Assembly: GCA_023424585.1 (NCBI GenBank)
Contig: JAFADT010000995.1
Span: forward strand, 1-5,203
Source of the DNA: Pseudomonadota bacterium
GTDB taxonomy: Bacteria > Myxococcota > Myxococcia > Myxococcales > Myxococcaceae
Direction of reading: 5' to 3'
DNA length: 5,203 nt
Each line of letters opens with the position of its first letter. The first letter of the stretch is position 1. Below are positions 1 to 4,697 of this stretch, piece after piece. The notes under the pieces were generated by a model. The model was given only the letters and a program-made list of their open reading frames with translations. It did not search any database and was not told the origin of the DNA. The position numbers were made by a program, and so were the translations under genes.

Positions 1-368
1 CGTCCGGAGTCCGCGGCCTCGATGCGCACCGGCTTCGCCTGCGTTCCCTGGGTGATGAACGCGCCGCCGCTGTTGACCTGGATGTTGGCCGAGGCGCTCA
101 TGCTGACGACGGTGCAGGGCTCCACGGTCACAGGGGCGTTGACGTCCAGCGACGAGACGACATGGGGGCTGGACGCGCTCCACGTCTCCGGCGCGGAGAT
201 GGTGCCCTGGTGCGTGACGGCGGCGCCCGTGGGCGCGGGGCAGCCCGTGTCCACCACACCGGAGTCAGGCGTGTCCGCAGGAGTGGGGTCGGACTCCGAG
301 GAACAACCCGGCAGGGCGCAGGCGGTCAGCAGCAACAGCAGGGCGGGGCGTCGGAACGAAGCGCGCAT
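1..368 (-). CDS. Lipoprotein with beta-helix-type N-terminus, partial
   Basis: The gene starts at ATG 368-366 and runs off the left edge, so only the first 122 residues are visible and no stop is seen. A GGAG Shine-Dalgarno core at 378-381 lies 9 nt upstream of the ATG. The N-terminus has Arg residues, a Leu-rich core and a lipobox ending LPGC at about residue 21, so it is very probably a lipidated envelope protein. A Ser/Asp/Pro-rich linker follows. From about residue 53 the pattern resembles proteins that begin a right-handed parallel beta-helix: a TWSA-like strand, then APVTVEPCTVV, then a GGAFITQGTQAKPVRIEA turn, matching the usual 'V-x-V-x-x-G-T-V' and 'G-x-L-x-x-x-G-T-x-x-x-P-I' rungs. 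This fold is seen in pectate-lyase-like and POMP-like surface proteins. The fold is inferred from a short segment, and substrate or enzymatic activity cannot be told. The 237-bp upstream gap suggests its own promoter. Confidence 0.85.
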   Translation of the reverse strand, partial: MRASFRRPALLLLLTACALPGCSSESDPTPADTPDSGVVDTGCPAPTGAAVTHQGTISAPETWSASSPHVVSSLDVNAPVTVEPCTVVSMSASANIQVNSGGAFITQGTQAKPVRIEAADSG

Positions 369-377
369 GGAATCCGT

Positions 378-381
378 CTCC
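378..381 (-). promoter_or_regulatory. Ribosome binding site of the beta-helix-like lipoprotein
   Basis: GGAG core within CCTGGAGA on the minus strand, 9 nt before ATG 368-366. It supports this start, which also gives a proper lipoprotein signal peptide. The same CCTGGAG string precedes the genes starting at 3902 and 4616. Confidence 0.6.
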
Positions 382-432
382 AGGTGAAAAGGCTCTCCTG
401 GACCATCGCTGTTCTCAGTCGCGTGTGACAAT

Positions 433-527
433 GCGGATGTGTGTTGTTTCACTGTCTACAGGTGTTGCTTCACGGGCAACACCTGTCCAACGGGCATTCG
501 TGATGAGCGTAGACAGTTGAAATCCGC
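433..527. repeat. Nested imperfect dyad with central hairpin
   Basis: The centre is a perfect 11-bp inverted repeat: ACAGGTGTTGC (458-468) and GCAACACCTGT (476-486), with a 7-nt loop. Around it, ACTGTCTAC (451-459) is the exact reverse complement of GTAGACAGT (509-517). This outer arm continues as TTTC (447-450) against GAAA (519-522) if one T at 518 is bulged. Further out, GCGGAT (433-438) matches ATCCGC (522-527), sharing base 522 with the GAAA arm. The inner and outer stems compete for bases 458-459. It could be an operator with stacked dyads, a structured 5' leader of the lipoprotein gene at 368, a terminator stem or a small MITE-like repeat. The sequence alone does not decide. Confidence 0.7.
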
Positions 528-552
528 GGCCCGCTTCCAGACACGCCAGCGC

Positions 553-583
553 GGGAGGGCGGATCCACAAAGGGCGCCCTCCC
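553..583 (-). terminator. Candidate terminator after the dehydrogenase gene
   Basis: A perfect 9-bp inverted repeat, GGGAGGGCG (553-561) and CGCCCTCCC (575-583), with a 13-nt loop. It begins about 22 nt past the dehydrogenase stop on the minus strand. The stem can extend by three more pairs if two bases (584-585) are bulged. There is no T-tract after the stem on the minus strand, so it is not a textbook intrinsic terminator. Position and stem strength are the only support. Confidence 0.45.
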
Positions 584-605
584 ACGCGTGCGGACAGCGA
601 AGACT

Positions 606-3308
606 TCAGCTCACGCGTGAACGCTTGCGCCGGGTGGCCAGCGCCGCGAGCGCCAACCACGCGAGCGGTGCCACGGGGGCCGCGCCGCAGCCGCAGCCGG
701 AGTCCTCCTCGGGCGGGGGATTGTTCGTGCCCGCGTCCGGCTCCCCCTGCTCGCAGCGTCCGTCCCCGACACAGACCGTCGCTGTGGCTTCCGCGGTCGC
801 GCCCTGCGTGTCCACCACCACGAAGCGCACGGTGTGCGGGCCCGGCGCCAGGCCCGTGGTGTCCCAGCGCCCGGGCTCGCCCCCGAAGTAGAAGCGGTTG
901 TCCGAGCCGGTGTCCGTGGAGGCCAGCGTGCCGTCCACATAGAACTCGGCGCGGGTGCAGCCCACGTCGTCCACGCAGTCGCCGAAGAACTCCGCCGTGG
1001 CGCCCGACACGCGCTCGCCCTGGGTGGGGCGGGTGAGGATGGCGCGCGGCGCCTCGTCCGCCTTCGTGGTGAGCGTGAAGGTCTGCTCCGCGTCCGGCGA
1101 CTCGCCGTTGGCCGCCCGCACGCGCACCTCCACGGAGCCCTCCGCCGAGGGCGTCCAGGTGATGAGGCCGGTGGCCGCGTCGATGCTCATCCCCTGCGGC
1201 ACCGTGCCCTCCAGCGAGAAGGTCGGCTGCGGCCGGCCCACCGCCTCCACGTCGTAGCGGTAGCTGGCGCCCACCACGGACGTGGTGACGGGCGTGGAGG
1301 TGATGGAGGGCGGGAGCGGCTCATCGTCCACCTCCACGGCCTCCAGCGTGCGCGCGTCCAGCCCCGGCATGGCGAGCGTGATGGTGGCCACGCCGTCCAC
1401 GTTGTCCGCGTCCTGCGAGGCCCGGAGGGTGACCGTCTTCGGCGTGCTCCAGTTGGACGTCGTGAACGTGAGCGTGGACTCGGAGGCCACGGTGATGTCC
1501 GGGTCCCCCTGCGTGGACGCCACCGTGACGGTGACGTTCGACGCGGGCCGCAGGGAGAGGGACACGTCGAAGGTGGCGGTGCCACCCTCGGGCACGGCGA
1601 GTCGCTGGGTGGACAGCACCAGCCGGGGCGCGTTGTTGTCGATGGTGGTAGCCACCACCGCCTCGTCCGCCAGTCCCTCTGACGACACGGTGAAGGTGGC
1701 CGTGTCCGCGACCGCGTCCTCGTCCTCCACCGCCTCGATCATCACGACCTGGGGCGCGCTCCAGGTCGCCGGCGTGAAGGTCAGCGTGTCACCGCCCAGC
1801 AGGCGCAGGTCCTCGGAGCCGCCCAGGGCCCGCGCCACGCGCACCGTCACGGACGCGTCAGGCGCCTGGGCCAGCCGCACGGTGAAGGCCGCGCGGCCGC
1901 CCTCCATCACGCGCGGGTTGAGCCCGCTCACGACCAGCTTCTGGCCGGAGGCCGCCGGGACCACCCGACGCACCACCCCGTTGTTGACGCCAATCGCATA
2001 GAGCGCGCCGTCCGGCCCCACGCTCAGGTCCACGTTGGAGGCGAAGCCCGTCGCCCATTCGTCCACCGTCGCCACCGAGTCGTCCGCCGCCAGCGTGACG
2101 CGCGTCACCTGGGCGCTGTTGTAGTCGCCGAAGAAGTAGTTGCCGCGGTACTCCGGCGGGAAGAGGGTGGCGTCGTAGAACGTACCGCCGGTGATGGAGC
2201 CGCCCAGCGCCTGCGTCGTCGCGCTGCCCCCGCCGCTGGTCGCGTCCGGCAGGCCCGGCTGGGCCACGGTGAAGGTGGTGGCGGTCGGCGCGTTGTCGGC
2301 GCTGGCGACGTAGAACTCGCCGTTGAAGCTCGCGTCCCCGACATCCTCGAGCGTGAGCTTCTCCCCCTTGCGGAAGCCGTGCGGCCCCGTCGTCGTGAAC
2401 GTCGTGACGCCCCCGCTGCGCACCGCGCCCGTGGCGGTGAGGTTGCGCGTGTCGATGCTGTTGGTGCGGTACTTGACCACCGGCGTGATGTAGTCGTTCC
2501 CGAGCGGCTGGTTGTTCTCGTAGTCGTTGTAGCCAGCGTGGGCGCGCCGGCTCACGACGAAGACCTGCTCGTAGCCGTCGCCCACGCTGTTGACCCACAG
2601 CCGGCCGTTGCTGGGCTGGAAGGTGAAGGTGAACGGGTTGCGGAAGCCGCGCGCCCAGATGTACTCGTTGTTGGGGCCCACGCCGTCGTTGAACGGGTTG
2701 TCATTGGCGGGCGTGCCGTCCAGGTTGGCGCGGCTCACCTTGGTCGCCAGGGACGTCAGGTCCGCGTCCACGCCGGAGCCGTTGCCCAGGTCTCCAATGG
2801 ACCAGTAGAGCTTGCCGTCCGGGCCGAAGCCCAGCCCGCCGCCGTCGTGGTTGTTGCCCGCCGTGGGCAGCCCCTTGACGACCTCCGTGCGCGCGATGCC
2901 CGTGCCGTTGGCGTCCGTGTAGCGGACGATGCGCTGCTCGGAGGGAGCGACGGTGACGAAGACGTAGACGTACCGGTTGACCACGTAGTTCGGGTCGAAC
3001 GCGATGCCGATGAGGCCACACTCGCTGTTGACGTGGACCACCGGCTCCGTGGCGAACGTGCGCGTCACCAGCGTGGAGGTGCCGGGCTGCGTCTCCAGCA
3101 CCCCGTCCTTCATGGCCACCGTCCGCACGATACCGTTCTTCAGCGTGACGAACAGCCGCCCCGAACCATCCGGCGCCCACGCCATGCCGGTCGCCTGCGA
3201 CAGGCTGCTGGACGAAGAGCTCGTTTCCACGAAGCCGGCGGGCACGGCGGCCCGGGCCGGCGACGCCATCATCAGGAACAACAATGAGGCCATGAGGGGA
3301 GTACGCAT
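606..3308 (-). CDS. Secreted glucose/sorbosone dehydrogenase-like propeller, MYXO-CTERM
   Basis: A 900-residue exported protein with a signal peptide at 1-20, cleaved after SPARA. Residues 22-452 form a glucose/sorbosone dehydrogenase-type beta-propeller, the family of PQQ-dependent soluble sugar dehydrogenases. NNHDGGGLGFGPDGKLY carries His154, matching the family's general-base histidine. GFRNPF supplies Arg223-Asn224, which match active-site residues, and GGSITGGTFYDATLF and GNYFFGDYNSAQVTRV are typical late-blade motifs. An extra domain of about 80 residues (285-367) interrupts the propeller. Two Calx-beta-like domains (about 460-558 and 561-661), a putative Ig (He_PIG-type) domain (about 667-748) and another bacterial Ig-like domain (about 753-847, cysteine pairs 778/784 and 846/852) follow. 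The end is an acidic linker, GCGCG (871-875), a hydrophobic segment and RRKR: a MYXO-CTERM signal, expected to be cut by myxosortase for outer-surface display. It probably oxidises a sugar or aldose-like substrate with PQQ, but the cofactor and substrate are inferred. The ATG has only a weak AGGG site 9 nt upstream (3318-3321). The in-frame Met6 codon has no better site. Confidence 0.93.
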   Translation of the reverse strand: MRTPLMASLLFLMMASPARAAVPAGFVETSSSSSSLSQATGMAWAPDGSGRLFVTLKNGIVRTVAMKDGVLETQPGTSTLVTRTFATEPVVHVNSECGLIGIAFDPNYVVNRYVYVFVTVAPSEQRIVRYTDANGTGIARTEVVKGLPTAGNNHDGGGLGFGPDGKLYWSIGDLGNGSGVDADLTSLATKVSRANLDGTPANDNPFNDGVGPNNEYIWARGFRNPFTFTFQPSNGRLWVNSVGDGYEQVFVVSRRAHAGYNDYENNQPLGNDYITPVVKYRTNSIDTRNLTATGAVRSGGVTTFTTTGPHGFRKGEKLTLEDVGDASFNGEFYVASADNAPTATTFTVAQPGLPDATSGGGSATTQALGGSITGGTFYDATLFPPEYRGNYFFGDYNSAQVTRVTLAADDSVATVDEWATGFASNVDLSVGPDGALYAIGVNNGVVRRVVPAASGQKLVVSGLNPRVMEGGRAAFTVRLAQAPDASVTVRVARALGGSEDLRLLGGDTLTFTPATWSAPQVVMIEAVEDEDAVADTATFTVSSEGLADEAVVATTIDNNAPRLVLSTQRLAVPEGGTATFDVSLSLRPASNVTVTVASTQGDPDITVASESTLTFTTSNWSTPKTVTLRASQDADNVDGVATITLAMPGLDARTLEAVEVDDEPLPPSITSTPVTTSVVGASYRYDVEAVGRPQPTFSLEGTVPQGMSIDAATGLITWTPSAEGSVEVRVRAANGESPDAEQTFTLTTKADEAPRAILTRPTQGERVSGATAEFFGDCVDDVGCTRAEFYVDGTLASTDTGSDNRFYFGGEPGRWDTTGLAPGPHTVRFVVVDTQGATAEATATVCVGDGRCEQGEPDAGTNNPPPEEDSGCGCGAAPVAPLAWLALAALATRRKRSRVS
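609..707 (-). other. MYXO-CTERM sorting signal in the dehydrogenase
   Basis: Residues 868-900 of the dehydrogenase: EDSGCGCG, then a hydrophobic stretch rich in Ala, Leu, Pro and Trp (about 876-891), then RRKRSR. This tripartite layout, with invariant Cys before a transmembrane helix and an Arg-rich end, defines the MYXO-CTERM signal found in myxobacteria. It implies processing at the Cys by a myxosortase-type intramembrane protease and attachment to the cell surface. It also serves as the main taxonomic marker in this window. Confidence 0.88.
1326..1931 (-). repeat. Two tandem Calx-beta-like domains in the dehydrogenase
   Basis: Residues about 460-558 and 561-661 of the dehydrogenase are diverged copies of one beta-sandwich unit. 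Shared landmarks are MEGGRAAFTVRL and PEGGTATFDVSL, then SVTVRVAR and NVTVTVAS, then TLTFTPATWSAPQVVMIEA and TLTFTTSNWSTPKTVTLRA, then acidic EDEDAVAD and QDADNVDG, which could bind calcium. Such units usually act as spacers or adhesion modules in secreted bacterial enzymes. The copies are clear in protein but too diverged to be a recent DNA duplication. Confidence 0.7.
2208..2456 (-). other. Domain inserted in the dehydrogenase propeller
   Basis: Residues about 285-367 separate the strand ending TPVVKYRTN from GGSITGGTFY. In ordinary sorbosone dehydrogenase-like proteins these sit only a short loop apart. The insert has a compact all-beta pattern: VTTFTTTGPHGFRKGEKLTL, a SFNGEFYVASA strand, TTFTVAQPG, and a Gly-Ser-rich exit SGGGSATT. 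The 'T-x-x-P-H-G-F/L-x-x-G-(D/E)-x-(V/L)' start resembles small modules seen in phage-tail and surface proteins. The reading frame is intact through it, so it is part of the protein and not a disruption. Its function is unknown, and a role in covering the active site or binding substrate is speculation. Confidence 0.6.
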
Positions 3309-3340
3309 GGCCCCAGACCCTACCGCACCCCGAGTAGGAC

Positions 3341-3357
3341 CCGGGGGCGCCCCCCGG
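3341..3357 (-). terminator. GC hairpin between lipoprotein and dehydrogenase genes
   Basis: CCGGGGG (3341-3347) and CCCCCGG (3351-3357) form a perfect 7-bp stem with a 3-nt loop. An outer 6-bp arm, GTAGGA (3334-3339) and TCCTAC (3364-3369), flanks it and includes the stop codon of the upstream gene (3366-3368). It starts 8 nt past that stop and lies about 32 nt before the dehydrogenase ATG. It could attenuate or end transcription between the genes. No T-tract follows, so termination is uncertain. Confidence 0.4.
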
Positions 3358-3365
3358 CGGAATTC

Positions 3366-3902
3366 CTACCGGGTCGCGGTGAAGCTCCGCCGGATGAGAC
3401 ACTTCACGCTGCCGTCGTCCAAGGAGGAGAGCTTCACCTCGTACTGGCCCTCGATGGTCGAGGCATCGGTGTCCGAATGGGGGGCCGGAGCGCGCACCGT
3501 CGATTCGATGGTGAGGATGCGCTCGAGGCGCACCGGCTGGTTCTGCGCGAGGGTGAAGTTGAGCTCCCGGGAGGGCTCACCGTGGTAGTAGCCCGACAGG
3601 TAGTCGTCGCCAAGCTGGCCCGTGACATAGGTGCCGGACAGGCTTAACACGAGCGGACCCGCCGGCAGGCCCTGTCCCAAAGCCTCACACCCTTCCCCCG
3701 GAGGGGATGTGTCCGCGAACTGGACGGCATAGGTGCCCGAGATGGCGCAGCCTTCCTCACAGTCGGAGTACGAGCTGCTGCCACATCCGGGGTTCCCCAT
3801 GCCGCTGCCCATCGTCATCATGCCCACGGCGACCAGCACCGGGATGCGGAGGAACGTCACGACCTTCGGGGAACGGGCGCTGCGAGGGGCTTCAACGTGC
3901 AT
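3366..3902 (-). CDS. Putative cysteine-containing lipoprotein, unknown function
   Basis: A 178-residue protein that I do not recognise as a named family. The start ATG 3902-3900 is chosen because GGAG (3909-3912) lies 6 nt upstream. Later Met codons at residues 28-35 would destroy the export signal. The N-terminus is basic (Arg7, Arg10, Lys13), followed by a hydrophobic segment at about 14-35 and GNPGC with Cys40, then a Ser-rich tether. NPGC is a poor lipobox because it lacks the usual Leu at -3, so lipidation at Cys40 is likely but not certain. The mature part has four more cysteines (48, 52, 72, 168), enough for two disulfides. SGTYAVQF, SLSGTYVTGQL, EGQYEVKLSSL and CLIRRSFTATR suggest an all-beta, barrel- or lipocalin-like domain in which the last strand is tied to the N-terminus. 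It lies 57 bp upstream of the dehydrogenase gene on the same strand and could be co-transcribed with it, although a hairpin lies between them. Confidence 0.8.
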   Translation of the reverse strand: MHVEAPRSARSPKVVTFLRIPVLVAVGMMTMGSGMGNPGCGSSSYSDCEEGCAISGTYAVQFADTSPPGEGCEALGQGLPAGPLVLSLSGTYVTGQLGDDYLSGYYHGEPSRELNFTLAQNQPVRLERILTIESTVRAPAPHSDTDASTIEGQYEVKLSSLDDGSVKCLIRRSFTATR

Positions 3903-3908
3903 GGACGA

Positions 3909-3912
3909 CTCC
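3909..3912 (-). promoter_or_regulatory. Ribosome binding site of the 178-residue lipoprotein
   Basis: GGAG within ACCTGGAG on the minus strand, 6 nt before ATG 3902-3900. It favours this start over the in-frame GTG at residue 15 and the Met codons at 28-35. The GAAGG before that GTG is only 2 nt away, too close to work well. Confidence 0.6.
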
Positions 3913-4012
3913 AGGTGGAACGGGAGACGTCAGCCTGGCCAACGCCTGCCCTTGTGCGCACCTGGGGTCCGTGGCGCTTCACGCGGGGCAATGCCAGCCA
4001 TCCCCGGCCGTC

Positions 4013-4033
4013 CACCCGCACGCCGTCCGGGTG
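4013..4033 (-). terminator. Weak candidate terminator after the thioredoxin-like gene
   Basis: CACCCG (4013-4018) and CGGGTG (4028-4033) are a perfect 6-bp inverted repeat with a 9-nt loop, 22 nt past the stop at 4056 on the minus strand. Bases 4043-4055 also form a 4-bp CCCC/GGGG hairpin beside the stop. Neither is followed by a T-tract. The rest of the 153-bp gap 3903-4055 shows no gene and no clear promoter. Confidence 0.25.
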
Positions 4034-4055
4034 CGCGGGGGGCCCCTTGTTGGGG

Positions 4056-4616
4056 TCAGGGGCGGCGGGACGCCACGGTGGGGGCCGTGGTCATCGCCTG
4101 GCTGAGCTGCCGGGCCGCGGACGAGAAGGTCCCCCTCGCGAGCTCCTGGCCGGAGGAACCCAGCACCTGGGCGAACACGCGGTCGAACCCCTTCTCGAGT
4201 CCCATCGCCTTGTGGGGCTCCCCCTTGGAGTCCGCCACCATGTAGAGCGACGAGTCCAACTCGGGCGGCGGCGCTTCACCCTTCTGCCGGTACAGGTCCT
4301 TCATGGCCTCGAGCGACTCGTCGCGGCTCTTGCGGATCTCCCCGCGCGCCATGCCCTTGAAGAGGCCCGGGACGTCACGCAGGTCCACGTGGATGACGAC
4401 GATGGGCTTCTTCTCCCGCACGCCGTAGACGAACTGGGAGGCGTTCTGGCGCAGCTCCTCCCGGGTGCCCTTGTTGGCATACAGCACCAGGGTGGGACGG
4501 CCCTGCCCGATGGGGACCTCCTTGCCGAACACGTCCTTGACGTCGACGTCAGCGGCGCTGGCCGGGAGGGCTCCCAGCAATCCGAGCAGGCAGGTCAGCA
4601 GGGCGGTCTTCTTCAT
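4056..4616 (-). CDS. Secreted thioredoxin-fold-like protein lacking cysteines
   Basis: The product is 186 residues from ATG 4616-4614. This start is preferred because GGAG lies 7 nt upstream and the protein then begins with a classic signal peptide: MKKTALL, a Leu-rich core and ALPASA, cleaved before ADVDV at about residue 22. A longer version from TTG at 4688 would bury that signal. The mature part reads like a thioredoxin or YtfJ-type fold: VKDVFGKEVPIG, then the strand RPTLVLYANKG, a helix with EELRQNASQFVYGV, the strand KPIVVIHVDL, and later SSLYMVADSKGEPHKAMGL. The position where redox thioredoxins carry CXXC is NKGT (residues 48-51), and the mature protein has no cysteine, so thiol redox chemistry is ruled out. 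It is probably periplasmic. The family assignment is by pattern only and the partner is unknown. It lies 81 bp downstream of the citrate synthase stop, so read-through from that gene is possible. Confidence 0.83.
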   Translation of the reverse strand: MKKTALLTCLLGLLGALPASAADVDVKDVFGKEVPIGQGRPTLVLYANKGTREELRQNASQFVYGVREKKPIVVIHVDLRDVPGLFKGMARGEIRKSRDESLEAMKDLYRQKGEAPPPELDSSLYMVADSKGEPHKAMGLEKGFDRVFAQVLGSSGQELARGTFSSAARQLSQAMTTAPTVASRRP

Positions 4617-4623
4617 GCAGTGG

Positions 4624-4627
4624 CTCC
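4624..4627 (-). promoter_or_regulatory. Ribosome binding site deciding the 4616 start
   Basis: GGAG within CCTGGAG on the minus strand, 7 nt before ATG 4616-4614. Together with the signal peptide that follows, it places the start here and not at the upstream TTG 4688, leaving an 81-bp gap (4617-4697) after the citrate synthase stop. That gap shows no strong hairpin. Confidence 0.65.
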
Positions 4628-4697
4628 AGGAGAAGGTGAAGAAACGCATTGGGTCCACCAACAGCCCCATGTCCACCCTGAATCCCAACGGCTGAAT

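Larger units (their letters stand above)
369..605. other. Structured intergenic region, 237 bp
   Basis: No convincing gene is present. Reading on the minus strand from the dehydrogenase stop, there is a GC-rich hairpin (553-583), then a nested dyad (433-527), then the leader of the lipoprotein gene that starts at 368. The part around 425-525 is visibly less GC-rich than the flanking coding DNA, as expected of regulatory DNA. A TTGTCA at 426-431 on the minus strand could be a -35 box, but no good -10 box lies at the right spacing, so no promoter is called. A minus-strand open frame across 415-660 overlaps the dehydrogenase 3' end and has no supporting evidence. Confidence 0.6.

Noticed and set aside
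403..431. Sigma-70-like promoter with TTGTCA at 426-431 on the minus strand
   Set aside because: At 16-18 nt spacing the candidate -10 sequences are CGATGG-like and do not resemble TATAAT, so it is not supported.
415..660. Minus-strand 81-codon frame across the intergenic region
   Set aside because: It overlaps the dehydrogenase 3' end in another frame, runs through the terminator-like hairpin and the nested dyad, and shows no recognisable protein features.
439..891. Plus-strand 150-codon frame starting in the intergenic region
   Set aside because: Most of it is antisense to the dehydrogenase C-terminal domains. The Cys-rich start comes from the dyad sequence and no homology is apparent.
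834..1682. Long plus-strand open frame (282 codons) opposite the dehydrogenase
   Set aside because: It is antisense to a well-supported gene, its translation is Arg/Gly/His-rich low complexity, and no domain is recognisable. Such frames are expected opposite GC-rich coding DNA.
1326..1931. Recent tandem DNA duplication or CRISPR-like repeat in the dehydrogenase gene
   Set aside because: The two units are similar only at the protein level over about 100 residues each. There are no short direct repeats with spacers.
2379..3287. Plus-strand open frame of 302 codons opposite the dehydrogenase propeller
   Set aside because: The composition is dominated by Arg, Ala, Val and His, as in an antisense shadow, and the minus strand encodes clear family motifs over the same bases.
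4617..4688. N-terminal extension of the thioredoxin-like gene from TTG 4688
   Set aside because: It would place 24 residues ahead of a clean signal peptide, uses a rare start codon, and ignores the good ribosome binding site at 4624-4627.
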